This document shows positions 1 through 10,969 of a stretch of 64,000 bases of DNA, one piece after another (positions within the stretch are counted from its first letter, which is position 1; each line of letters starts with the position of its first letter). The notes beneath the pieces were generated by a model. It had not been told where the DNA came from. It made no database searches and saw only the letters and a program-made list of their open reading frames with translations. This stretch comes from Diprion similis (Eukaryota; Arthropoda; Insecta; Hymenoptera; Diprionidae): assembly GCF_021155765.1 (NCBI RefSeq), contig NC_060108.1, forward strand, positions 11,443,425 to 11,507,424, given 5' to 3'. The position numbers and the translations under genes were made by a program.

Positions 1-2630
1 AAATAACCGTAACGCGCCTCAGAATCTGTTAACCTATTCAACTGGAATAATCTTACTGTTTAGCGGAGCAAAAGTTTGTTTATTATTTGAAAAAAAAATG
101 TTGAGATCTCAATTACAACAATTAAATTTGACAATTTAAAGTTAACCAATCACAGTAAAATTTGTTTGAATAATTTTTTGAACGAAGAAACAAATTCTTT
201 ATTTATTCTTCAATTTCATATCTTGGTTGTTCAAAAGTTTCTGATTTGACACATTAAGTTTATATTCGTTCCATACCAGCCTGAATTGATTTATACTCTA
301 CACTGTGTGACGGTTTAACGTTAAAAGTTGCAGAACACTTACGAACAAGGAAACTCCGGCTTGTGTAAATGATAGATTTCCTGCTGCAGAGCAATTCCGG
401 ATACTTAATTGACAATATATATATATTTATATGCACTACCTAGTGTCTTGAAAGTGTGTATATCGAGCTCGGTTCGTTAATGTAGGTTCGCCGTAGCAAA
501 CCTCCCCTTTATATACACTTGCTTCAAGGTGGACTTGAGTGGGATACTCTTCCAGCGATCTACCATTCAAGATGGCTTCCCACGCCGTTTATCTATCCCC
601 TTATTACTTACGGCTATGATTTTTATTTACAATCTTATTTTCATTTTATTTCTCGAATGCGGTATACAACTGCTACTGGCCTTGGCAGAACTGAAGCGTA
701 ACACTTCTGTAAGTGTTCGCCAATGCTTTTTTCTACACCGCGGTGTCATAAGCTTGCGTTAAATAATCCATGAACGCGCAGTACTCACCTTGTTAAATTG
801 TACAGGGTATTATTCAACGATTTTTGCACTATGGCTACAACGATTCAGTTTCTCAGAATGCGAAGAAACGTACTTAAGACTACGTAAATTCGTTGCACGG
901 ACTTAGAAGTGATATTTTTTTGAATGTGGCGGAAGCAATCCCGCCAAGTTCAGAAAAACAATTGTTTTTTTTTACACGCAGAAAATAATTTGGCAACCAC
1001 GTGGTTCCCTCTTGGCTTTTGGCCGTTGCAATTGCCCCGTTGGACCTTGATATGGACGTTTGAATGGAAATTGAAAAAGAACTTGACACCGCTTAGCAAG
1101 CCATCCGTAAGCTACATGATGTGAAAATTTTTGCCATGTGTCATCGCCGATTTTGAAATTTGAAAATTGGTGAATAATAGAACGAACGACTCCAGACAGT
1201 TTTAAAAAAATTTGGATTCTTCGTTTTGTAAGAATCATGGCATCAAACTCATTTTATAATATTTAGTCCTTTTTTTAAAGGCGAAGGAAAAAAATTAGTG
1301 ACAGCGATTTTTGGATAAAAAACGCTCAAGGATATATAAGAAAAATATCGATCTTGATGCTGAATATTCGAGAAAAGTAGAAGGTTCTGGAAAGTTTAAA
1401 GTAGATACAAAAAAACAGTTTTCATAGTGCGCGACCTATTTGTTTCCTTACTTGGTACTTTTTAAGAGAATTTGGATTGTTTACAGCCAAAACATGTTGT
1501 TTTTTTAAAATCTGAGAAAAAGCAGGTACTACGTATTATGAGCATACCCACATAATGAGTTCAGCATGTGTGTATTTAGCAGTTAATCAACTGACTATTA
1601 AATCACCTTTCAGAACTTTTCATATCCGGAGCGTCAGGTAACTTCTTTGATGGGCAATAAAAAATTAACAATTTTGATTCGTAAGTTGATAGACATTTAA
1701 TCAAATTTTAATGAAAGAATTATTTAGTAGTCAACATTCCGAACTTCATTATTTTTCAAAGGTATTAGATATTACAATAAATCCTTATCTCTTGACTTTT
1801 TAATGCTTATTCCAAGGGGGTATTCACTCATAGATCAGGTAACAAGCGATTGCAATGATTTAAGTGATTTTAAAGTGACGGCTTTCCAAAGTTTTAGAAG
1901 TCCAGAATTATTTGTCGCTATTGGGGATAAGAATACAAAAATCTTACATAACATAAGTACTGCAATGCGCATAAGCATTTACCACATGAAAAAAATTTGT
2001 GAAATTTTACACATTTTCATTACGACATTTTTTTTTTAGAATCCTGAGTTTTTTTTTTCATAAGAAAAACCACTTTCCATAATTTTTGGACTTACAAGAG
2101 AAGCTTTAGAAATTAAAAGAAAACCAGTATGAATTTGATTATTTGGAAAATCGATGCCATGATTCTGACGTAACAGGGAGCCTAAAATTTTCAATTCATT
2201 GCGGATGTTCTTCGCGATATAATTTACCATTTACCCGTAAAATTGTAATTAAATTAATGGTGGTTACGAACTCTATTCACACCACCCAGTAAGCACCGGA
2301 AAACTCGTAGAGAATTTTTTTAGCAAGAGTGTAATATTGAATCTAGTTTATTCTGTTTTTAATTGCGACCTGGATCATTCGTTGAAGTCTTTTTTCTTTT
2401 TTTTTTTTTTTGGTTGATATATCTACAGCTTTTTCTCCCGATCCTTAATTTAAAAAGTGTTCTCGAAATTTCTTACGTTACTCTGTGTAGAAATATACAG
2501 AAAAAATTTAATCGCATTGCACTTTATTTTCGTACGAGGATGATCAGTAAATCTACTTTCAACTTCTTACAGGTTCAAAATTTAGGTAACGATCGCAACC
2601 ATGCAATATTGTGATGGGTAATTAAAATTA
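1..2630. other. AT-rich non-coding stretch
   Basis: No supportable gene. The short open frames are isolated and lack splice-site partners. A good minus-strand donor (ACAAG|GTGAGTAC, near 789) exists, but the sequence it would end is stopped in all three frames. Only poly-A/T runs stand out. Confidence 0.5.
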
Positions 2631-2633
2631 TCT

Positions 2634-2720
2634 TGAATTTTACACAGCGTGTTATGATACTGAAAGTCATGCTCTTTACTTGATAATTATCGTTACTGAT
2701 ACGCACTCCAGAATTTTGCC
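2634..2720 (+). repeat. Dispersed repeat, copy 1 of 2
   Basis: About 87 bp, similar to 3718-3804 in the same orientation. The best-preserved block is the shared core GTCATGCTCTTTACT followed by GATAATTATCGT; both copies end in CTCCAGA and an AT-rich tail. By eye roughly four in five bases match. The spacing of about 1.08 kb and the diverged flanks suggest two old copies of a short interspersed element, or an old segmental duplication. No coding potential and no obvious terminal repeat. Confidence 0.7.
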
Positions 2721-3717
2721 TCACAATGATGAAGTTAGATGTAATAAATGGATCCATGTATCGAGTAGGGTGTAAATTCGATAACTTTCTTTTGATTGTG
2801 ATTTTTACGAACGATTTAGATCGATTCATCTTTTTATATTCAGAAGTTATGGTACTCGATGGATCATTTTCGGTTTACGGCAAACAATTTAAAGATTCTA
2901 AAGCTGCACATTGACATAAATTATATTCATAATGTTTCCATTTTCACTTAGGCCTATAAGAACATCGTAAATCGTATAATTTTAAAAGAAGATTGAATTT
3001 TTGCTTTCAAATAATATGTATCTTCACGGCTATTATCTTGCAAATTTTTTATACGATCAGTAATACAATATAGTATACCTCTCTGGATAGCTTTGGAATT
3101 ACCACATACCAGCTGTAAATCATCATCCAACTCTTCACTATCACAACAGGTTTCAAGCAAATTTCTTCTGCCATTATTTATACATTCGTTGTCCCTGATA
3201 AATTCAAATGAAAGATTACTAATCAATGAAAAAGTCACTAAATAATAAACCTAATAAATGAAAGTCCTAATTTACGTACGTAGTTACAATTATTATAAAA
3301 AATAATCAAATAAATAGTTAATTAATTTACAGTAAAAAAAAAAACATATAACCTCTATTGATTACTGAATTATATTCGCAGTAATTAATTCAATTTATTT
3401 TAATTACCACGTATATTCGACTCATTTTCCATTCTGAAATCAATTTCAAATTTATACTATCAGAGTTTAAAAAAAGTTTGCTTATCGAGCTGTCAATTAA
3501 TTAATTTTTTTACCGTTTTAATATTGCTACATTATTATCCTTGACATTTGCAAATTTTAATTTGACTCCTTAGAACTTCGTCTTCTGTCTAAGGAAGTTT
3601 TTTTATATCAATTTTACACGTGTGTTAACGCGAGTTAGGTAATGTTTGTCCCTAACGGACTATTAGCCTTGCTATTGGAAAATATTTTGTACTCGGGGGA
3701 AAAAGGCTTTTTATTTG
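2721..3717. other. AT-rich spacer between the two repeat copies
   Basis: Very AT-rich, with frequent TAATTA-type words. No supportable gene, RNA or further repeat seen. Confidence 0.45.
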
Positions 3718-3804
3718 GAATTTTACACCGCACGTTGTAATACTAACAAGTCATGCTCTTTACTCGATAATTATCGTGAAAAATATGCCCTCCAGATATT
3801 TTCC
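3718..3804 (+). repeat. Dispersed repeat, copy 2 of 2
   Basis: Second copy of the element at 2634-2720: it shares the GTCATGCTCTTTACT core, the GATAATTATCGT word and the CTCCAGA end. It differs by scattered substitutions, which indicates that neither copy is recent. Confidence 0.7.
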
Positions 3805-6800
3805 AAATCACCATTAACTGGCGTAACACACTTTCGTTCTCTGCCAAGTTCAACAGTTAGCAGACTATTCTTCTGTTGATTAGATACTTAGATTTTTGTA
3901 CACATGAGAAAATTAGGCCAGAGAATTCTTTGGATGAAAATTCAAATTTTACAAACAATCAGAGTAGACCAAGGATTGAATAAAAATTTTAACGGATCGC
4001 CACTTGTTCATTTCCATGCACAAACTATCGTTCATCGTTGATCAATAAACACGAGGGAATGAGAGAAAGAAATTCTGAAATCGTAGAAACGGTGAATATT
4101 CAACAAATCGGCGATTGCAATCGGCCATGTTTGATGTGACCTGATTTTATTCAGATTATTATTATTTATAATAAATATTATCAGCGATCTACGTTAACAA
4201 TGAATGAATTAGGGACGTACACTTTTATTCAAGCTACGATTTAAAAAATTTCCTAGTCAAATTCGTGTCCACGTTATCGCACAGTTCGACGAAGAAATTT
4301 CCTCGCTTCTGACGTCACGAAATATATAATTATACACAACACGACAGGTCAGCGGCACTTAATTTATGTTGGTTCAACTTGTTGACAAAGTCACTACTTC
4401 CTTATCTCGACTTTACAATCCCAAAAGGAAATTCAATAATAATTTATATTATGGTGTCAGTTTCAAGGACATTCCTTGTCACTGACTCGAGCTTTCGCCG
4501 CTTCTGACAATTTTGCAAACATAGAATAACATTCAGAAATTACGACTTAGAAGACGACGATTCGTCGGTACGTACTTTGAGGTGTGCTAACCACGTGCAA
4601 ATGCGTGGCCACTAATAATCGTAGTTAAGGGGCTGCCCGGGTCGATTTTAACGTCCTATTCTATACACAATTCTGAACAAAAAGATTGAAATACATTTTT
4701 ATTTTATCCCATAATAAAGAAATGGTACGAAAACTAGGAAATCTCAATAGTAAATTCGTAAGTGTTTCAAAGTGGTAAACTCTGTCGATAACAGATTCCG
4801 CGGAATCAGGTCATTATTAGAACATTATGTGGCCACTGAATATTAGGTTGGGTTAGTCTGTAGGATTCGTGTTTATATTCTTCGTTCTTGCATGACGGCC
4901 TTACCATTCGTAATGGCACAGTTTGCACAATTTATTGGCAAACAAGAGCTCCAGGAAAGGTCAACGTACATTGCCATTGTCGAGGTTTTAGAGAGCCAAG
5001 GATTATACTCGAACCTTTGTTAATAAATTACACTTAAACTTATGTATCTTTGTCACTGCAATTAACTACACATTGTTAATTGACTGATTTTTGCAAATGA
5101 TTTACGATGACGATGATGATCATAGTAATAATAATTGTATTGTAATTTTTTTTTTATATCGAATTCACCACTCAACGACAGTAAATGGACGAGTGTAGCT
5201 AAATTTTGAATATTTAGTAATACGAAATGTATCTTTACAGAAAATTGGAGGTATACTTTGTTTGAGAAAAACATGAAACTCCCGCCAGCAGTAGCTTTTG
5301 CATATATTTCAGATTGAAAAAAAAAAAAAAAAAATTATACTTTCATAATATTCCATGGTGTTTGCAGGATTCAATATCTTTGAGGAGGGACTTCGGTGAA
5401 ATTTCGTTAATGTCGAGTTTTTTTGTTTTTCAAATCACTAAAAAAGATGGAATCAAAAATTCCTTCCAACAAAATCTAGATCATGGCAGTACGTGTCCTG
5501 AAAAAAAAATTTCAATCTCCTGCGATGCGTTTTGATTACATATTTTCTAGTCGTTTCAAAAATCGAAAACTTGATATTATCAAAATTTCACTGCAGTCCC
5601 CCCTTGATATGAAACTAAAGCGTATGAACAGGCTCCTCTTCCAATAAATTGCGAGCACAAAACTTGGACTTAAAATCTACGGCCAAGTTACAAGAGTTAT
5701 GGAGCAGAATCTGGATCATAGGATCAGATACACGAACTCGTGTCGTTGAAAGTCAGTCAATTTTTTTACACCATGCAGTACTCGAACAGAGTGCAAAGTG
5801 TCTGCTTCCTTTGTGTGTATTTTTCTTTGTCTTTTTTTGTACTTTCGCGATATTTTCTGTTGATTAATTTTTTCCCCTCAATTTACTTTTCTTCGTATGT
5901 TAAATATTTTTTTTTTTCCCCTAACATCGATTACGTGAACACGGATTACTACGGCAAGCATGCACACCTCATGGCCGATGAAAAACGACGACCGTGAACG
6001 TGGCTATTGTCACGGTCGGTGGGCTTTTGCATGCCTCTCGTACTATAAGTTTCCTTTCTAGAGATGTACTTATTTTTCTTATTGTTAACTCATGCTGTTA
6101 CCTTGCTCATGGTATGAAATTGTTCTACAATTAGTCGTATACTTTGTTGGGAAGAATGTGAAATGAGAACGGTATTCTTTTTCGTTACAATTCTTTACAT
6201 AATTAAATTATTATTATTTGTGGAAAGAAATTTTTTAATTTTTTTTTTGCAAATACTGCAAAATTTTCAAGAGAATGGTAGAGATTACAAACTTTTATGA
6301 AGCGATTTACATTACTTATTGATAAAATAGCTTTCCAATAATTATTGTAAATTTTATTTTACAACATCAGATGTGGAGATTTCATGAAAATAATATTCAG
6401 CAAATCTGTGTAAACTTTTGGAGAAATTGTGTCAACTGGGCAAGTTGATTGAAATTAGCGAATCTCGTACTTTGATTATGAACAGTAAATTATAGAAGAA
6501 ATTATAATGGATGACCTCAGATGCAGATTAAGTTTTCAAATAATAGATCATATAGAGAAAAATTAAATCATGTTGAGGCTAAAAAATCTGTGAATCTTCA
6601 ATTGGACAATTCTTGCAATGAATTCTCTACTAAAATTCTCTATAAATTCTTATACATTCTTGCATGGTCTTTAAACTGAAGCGAGAAACAATTAAATGCA
6701 AAAATGGAATAGAATGGCTATGTTCGAAGTAAATTTCACATCATCTGCTCTGCGTTACTGTTTACACAATCAAAAGGTTATTAATCCTTTCTATCGTACT

Positions 6801-7800
6801 TTTCGTTCATTTTACGATCGCTCTCTAAATTTGAATTAGTGAAAATTTACTGATCCACACTTACAAGTGTATCACTGGAAAAAAAAAAAAAAAACAGTGC
6901 ATATACACCTACGATTCATCGACTTTTCGCTAAATTTTCACCGTGTACCCCGAATCGCCTATAATTAAGGGCATCACATTCATTAGACCCCTAATTGTAG
7001 GCAATTCAGGATACAAGTCGACTCTAAGCACCTCGGAGTTTCGTATCAGCCGAGTGAAAACAAATGAACAGCGAAGTCGCTCAGAGTCGATTGGAAATTG
7101 GCGAATTGCAATTTTTTTTTTATTTACGTATTTCGTACTTGAAAAAAAAAGAAAAAAAAAAAAAAATTGAAAATCACGTGCGATGTTTTTATTACATCTG
7201 TAAATAAATTAAAAAAGAAAAATAGATAAACAAATTGAGTTTGCTTCGCAACACGTGATTTTAAATATTTTTTTCTCCTCAACTTTCAAAACAAGTTTCA
7301 CTAGCAACAACGTGGCACGTCTTCCTCAGGAGTTACTTCAAGTATTAAATATGGGTATACCGTAGAAGTATGAAATACGTACGTAAGTAAAAGTTGTAGA
7401 CATAATTGGAAGAGAATTTGAAAATTTAAAAATAAAGCGAGATATGGTTTATTTATGGTATTTAGCTTTGCATTCTTTCTTGGCGAACTTTCGTTTTAAG
7501 ATACATCCTAAAATGTGAGAGAAATTTGATGAGAAATTTGAAAGAAAGAAATTTTGCGTTCCAAAATTAAAAATGTTGTAAAATCTGTAATATTGTAGAT
7601 CGAGGAAAAATAGCCTAACAAGTAGGCATCATTTTCACGTGTATGTAGAAATAGACGGATCAAGTGTCAAAAATTTAATTCATCCCTTTCCAAATCATCT
7701 AAATATCGTTCCTCTTTATTTCTGTGGCAAATTGCTAACAAAAAATCACTGCAGAAGGATGATTGACCGGAATTTGTCAATTGTCATTCCCATTGTCATC
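3805..7800. other. Non-coding stretch with one CRE-like palindrome
   Basis: No supportable exon. A perfect TGACGTCA palindrome lies at 4310-4317. Long A/T runs occur near 5318-5332, 6239-6248, 6879-6894 and 7141-7166. A CCTAA-type word on the minus strand lies near 4846-4856. Confidence 0.45.
4310..4317. promoter_or_regulatory. Full CRE palindrome TGACGTCA
   Basis: Perfect 8-bp cAMP-response-element consensus, bound by CREB/ATF bZIP dimers in animals. It is one of three perfect copies in the window (also 43922-43929 and 53765-53772). No adjacent promoter is evident, so function is unproven. Confidence 0.3.
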
Positions 7801-7873
7801 GGGGGCGTAGCTCAGATGGTAGAGCGCTCGCTTAGCATGCGAGAGGTACCGGGATCGATACCCGGCGCCTCCA
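7801..7873 (+). tRNA. tRNA-Ala (anticodon AGC)
   Basis: A 73-nt cloverleaf with no intron. The acceptor arms 7801-7807 and 7866-7872 pair fully, with a G·U at the third pair (G7803, T7870), the classic alanyl-tRNA synthetase identity element G3·U70. The D-arm is GCTC/GAGC, and the anticodon stem CTCGC/GCGAG closes loop TTAGCAT with anticodon AGC at 7834-7836. The T-stem is CCGGG/CCCGG. The T-loop begins with A rather than T, as I recall for animal tRNA-Ala. The discriminator base is A7873 and CCA is not encoded, as expected for a nuclear gene. The internal A and B boxes for RNA polymerase III are intact, and an oligo-T stop follows at 7883-7887. tRNA-Thr lies 227 bp downstream on the same strand. 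Confidence 0.97.
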
Positions 7874-7882
7874 TAATCCAAC

Positions 7883-7887
7883 TTTTT
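7883..7887 (+). terminator. Pol III T5 terminator of tRNA-Ala
   Basis: Run of five T beginning 10 nt after the discriminator base, which is enough to stop RNA polymerase III. Confidence 0.8.
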
Positions 7888-8066
7888 CATTATTTTATCC
7901 TACATTTTCCTTGCGTTCGTCTTCCTAGTATGAAGATAAATTTTTTTCTTACACTTAATATTTTCACCCCGTATCAATCACAATCGGTAACGACGTTATC
8001 GACTGCTATCCGGTAGAATTATTTAACTACCGATGAAATATGGACGCTCAAGCAAACTAAGCTTTG

Positions 8067-8080
8067 ATATATATATAAAA
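8067..8080 (+). promoter_or_regulatory. TATA-like element upstream of tRNA-Thr
   Basis: An uninterrupted AT alternation ending in TATAAAA, 21-34 bp before the mature 5' end of tRNA-Thr. Upstream TATA-like elements help place TFIIIB on insect tRNA genes. No comparable element precedes tRNA-Ala. Confidence 0.45.
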
Positions 8081-8100
8081 CTTTATCGAGTGACAGTATC

Positions 8101-8174
8101 GGCGCCGTGGCTTAGTTGGTTAAAGCGCCTGTCTAGTAAACAGGAGATCGGGGGTTCGAATCCCCCCGGGGCCT
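8101..8174 (+). tRNA. tRNA-Thr (anticodon AGT)
   Basis: A 74-nt intronless cloverleaf. Acceptor arms are 8101-8107 and 8167-8173. The D-arm is GCTT/AAGC, and the anticodon stem CCTGT/ACAGG closes loop CTAGTAA with anticodon AGT at 8135-8137. The T-stem is GGGGG/CCCCC with a normal TTCGAAT loop, and the discriminator is T8174. One oddity: the fourth acceptor pair is G8104 against G8170, a mismatch where I would expect G·U or G-C. All other pairs form, the promoter boxes are intact, a TATA-like element lies upstream and a 16-T terminator follows, so it is probably expressed. Confidence 0.95.
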
Positions 8175-8208
8175 CGCCTTCGACGAAAGTCTAATTTAGG
8201 GCGATGAA

Positions 8209-8224
8209 TTTTTTTTTTTTTTTT
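8209..8224 (+). terminator. Pol III terminator of tRNA-Thr
   Basis: Run of 16 T starting 35 nt downstream of the tRNA-Thr 3' end; the first long T-run after the gene. Confidence 0.7.
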
Positions 8225-8695
8225 ATATACTTCTTTCAACTACTTCTCGAAACGAACATTCCATCACCAGTAAAAATGCAGCTGATTAAAAATATTTATA
8301 CGTATGTCAAGGGCCGGATTTCAGATCAGAGCACCTGTATTTATCAAAAAGATACGCATCATTGAATCAACCAACTATCAGAGCTCAACTTTTTGTAGAT
8401 CCAGTCAAGCGTAGAATTTGTACAAATAATTTTTAATACTCATGTTTCTCACTGTTCATATTAAACGCAAATTGAAATTATTCACTCGAGGCGTCATCGT
8501 TGTACTTGGCACAATTTCTGGATGTAGAAAATTCAAAGATAACTCGTCGCCGTGTATATTCTATACGGCAGACACTTTTCTCTGCGTATTTCTTTCATCA
8601 TCGTCATTCTGGACCCTTCGATTGGTCACGAACCAGCAGACAGTATCCGTATCGTCGGTATATCACTGGTTAACCGAACCCTCGGAAGTTATGAG

Positions 8696-8874
8696 CTATT
8701 TACTGAAATTTATGAGCTCTAGACTGTCTTCCTCTTGGTCAATCTTGAGTCCGGCGAAGGCGCAGCAATCGCGAACCTCGAATGCGGTAGTTACAATAAA
8801 ACCGGAGCCAATCACACGGACCGCATCGCGGACTTTCTTTCCGCCTCGTAATTCGATCTCTTTCAAAGCCTTTC
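8696..8874 (-). CDS. Putative last coding exon, unknown protein
   Basis: On the minus strand an open frame of 58 full codons runs from a splice acceptor (TTTTATATTAAG|G, AG at 8875-8876) to TAG at 8696-8698. It enters in phase 1 and starts KALKEIELRGGKKVRDAV. A hydrophobic stretch (IGSGFIVTTAF), a Cys pair (RDCCAF) and an acidic tail ending EEDSLELINFSK follow. The third positions favour C and G far more than the surrounding DNA, which supports real coding. An in-frame TAA sits directly before the acceptor. A possible polyadenylation signal ATTAAA (minus strand, 8433-8438) lies about 260 bp beyond the stop. The phase fits the donor at 13773, giving ...DQRTT-G-KALKEI. I do not recognise the protein. 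A small in-between exon near 9835-9860, also phase 1, is possible. Confidence 0.4.
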
Positions 8875-9560
8875 CTTAATATAAAAGCCACATCAGCGCA
8901 ACGTTCAGATTCTCGCAATTTTTTCATCAGCACGTGGCACCATTTTTTCTCTCACGTGAATATTTTATAATAAAAATGATTTTCCGGGTGAAAATGATTT
9001 CCACGATTTTCTACGAACTTTTTTCGCGAAATTGAAACATTTCGTAATATTTTTTTACAAAAAATGGTTTTCGTGTAAAATTCTAAGTATGCATAGTTTC
9101 TTATAAAAACTTGTAGACTTTGATGAAAATTTGTTCAAAATCTACAAGATACTAAAATTTTTAACAGAAATTAACAATTCTTAACGAAAAACAAACTTTT
9201 ATGAAATGTTCCAAAATCTCTAAAAATTCGTTTTACTTGGAACTTTGACCAGGGAAGAAAGTAAGAAGAAAAACACAATCGGTAGGGATAAAAAAGATCT
9301 TAGAATTAGAAAGATTGGTTTGTTTGCTTATCGAAAATCGACTGACCGCGTGCAGTGTGCATAATGTGGCGAATAATAATCCATGACAGAGTTTGCACGA
9401 TAATTATGCAACTCCCATAGAAATTCTGCCGAAAATGTTCGTGTGGAAATTCGGTAAAGTATACAGGGTAAGTCCATTCACAGTCGAGACACAGCTTTTC
9501 AGTCAATCAACGCGCGTCGCGTCACCCTGTATAAGAAATCACATGATAAATTGTGAAAGC
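8875..9560. other. Likely intron DNA with a short inverted repeat
   Basis: Lies inside the proposed minus-strand intron. TACAGGGT near 9462 and its inverse ACCCTGTA near 9524 bound about 70 bp, resembling the ends of small insect DNA-transposon derivatives. No exon is supportable here. Confidence 0.35.
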
Positions 9561-9670
9561 ACGAATCATCAGATATATATACTAAATCAAAAATCGTAAA
9601 GTCAAATATAGTATGTAGTGGTCAACTATGTAGTGAACTATGATTTTTGATCTAGTATATGTGACGATTC
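9561..9670. repeat. Short foldback element, about 110 bp
   Basis: The left arm 9561-9598 and right arm 9640-9670 are imperfect inverted copies, both containing TACTA(A/G)ATCAAAAATC when read the same way. The loop of about 40 bp itself repeats TATGTAGTG. It is non-coding, and a small MITE-like remnant is the simplest reading. Confidence 0.55.
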
Positions 9671-9834
9671 AAGATTTTATATATAATCTTTTTATAAATT
9701 AGTGATTATTTTATAAATCATGTAATAAATTACATGCTGAATTTTTTTAAAACATTTTATGATTTGACACATGAACATTTTCAGTAGGGAACGTTTTTAG
9801 ACGAAACGCAACGCGAAAGGTGATTTTTTACTCA

Positions 9835-9860
9835 CGTTGAACTGCAATTAGAGACCCTGA
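9835..9860 (-). other. Possible cassette exon end with strong donor
   Basis: On the minus strand GTTCAAC|GTGAGTAAA is a near-consensus donor (exon ends at 9835). The upstream frame is open for about 28 codons and leaves phase 1, the phase needed by the exon at 8874. The acceptor side is weak, so the left limit given is only the part nearest the donor. It may be an optional exon of the proposed minus-strand gene or a cryptic site. Confidence 0.2.
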
Positions 9861-10224
9861 AGACGTTTTGGTTGAAAATTCGTTCTTGTTCCCCTCAGAA
9901 ATGTGTCGCACGCCTCGATATTACTCGTATTTATATGGCAGAGCATGCCGTCTTGTGTCCAATGCCCTTCACATATGTTTTACATCTTTGACATATTTAA
10001 TATTTCTTCATTCTCAAGTGATATTTACTTTCAATAAACCGAGTATGTATAGAGAATTCCACGTCAATTCGACTAAGCTCTGGCCTAATTGATTTTTGAT
10101 AAATTAAAATTAATAATCAATTACTCTCTTGCCTGTCTAATTCAAATTTGGTTGCAATATTTTTGAATAATTTCCAGAAAATAATGTTTCTATGCTTTAT
10201 TTCTAATGAATTTTTTGCCTGCTC

Positions 10225-10969
10225 GATTTAAGGTACTTATAAAGAAGCGTTATACACTTTGAAAACGCGGAGAATCAAAATTTCTTTACCGCTCAAGCGA
10301 TCAGAGTGAAACTAACTAAACTTGGGCAGTTAATGCCTTATTTTGGCCAAATTTTCACAGGTACACTGAATGGATCGGATTATCCGGTATGATGCCATTC
10401 GGCGGTGATGAAACACACATTTTGAGCCCAGTCCCATGAGATTTGATGGTGAAATGACAAAATGGCAGCTGATCTGGTTTTCAATTACGAAGTACACCGA
10501 AATCTCATTTTTGCGACATTTGTTACCGACCTTTCATGCATGCCGGTAATTTTTTACCGACATTACACGCATATATTACCAGCATGCGCGTAATGTCGGT
10601 AACAAATGTCGCCAAAATGAGATTTCGGTGTTCTTCATAATCGAAAACTAGATCGGCTGCCATTTCGTCATGTCACCATCAAATCTCATGGGACTGGGCA
10701 CAAACTGTGTGTTTCATCACCGCTGAGTGGCATCATACCGGATAGTTCGATCCATTCAGTGCGACTGTGAAAATTTGGCCAATTTCTGTGGGTGGTAACC
10801 AATCTGTAAAATTTGTTTCCAAATTTTGAAAATGTAAAAAGACGCTCCACTTTTTGCCAAAGTAAGGCATTAACTGCCCAAGTTTAACTCTGATCGCTTG
10901 AACGGTATAGGAGTTTTGCATCCCCGCGTTTTCAAGGTGTAGAACGGGTCTTTATAAGCACCTTAAATC
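10225..10969. mobile_element. Long foldback (inverted-repeat) element, 745 bp
   Basis: Arms of about 325 bp (10225-10549) and 395 bp (10575-10969) are inverted copies around a loop of about 25 bp. Matching landmarks read inward from both ends: GATTTAAGG, TTATAAAG, TTGAAAACGCGG, CTTGGGCAGTTAATGCCTTA, the CATTCAGTG region, CATGAGATTTGATGGTGA, and ACATTTGTTACCGAC next to the loop. The right arm carries about 80 extra bases (roughly 10780-10860) absent from the left. There is no transposase frame, so this is a non-autonomous foldback or long-TIR element. It sits in the intron of the proposed minus-strand gene. Confidence 0.85.

Noticed and set aside
7639-8016. 125-codon open frame containing GGVAQMVERSLSMREVPGS
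   Set aside because: That peptide is the translation of the tRNA-Ala gene itself, a known type of spurious protein entry.
8442-8879. 145-codon plus-strand frame
   Set aside because: It is largely the antisense shadow of the better-supported minus-strand exon 8696-8874.
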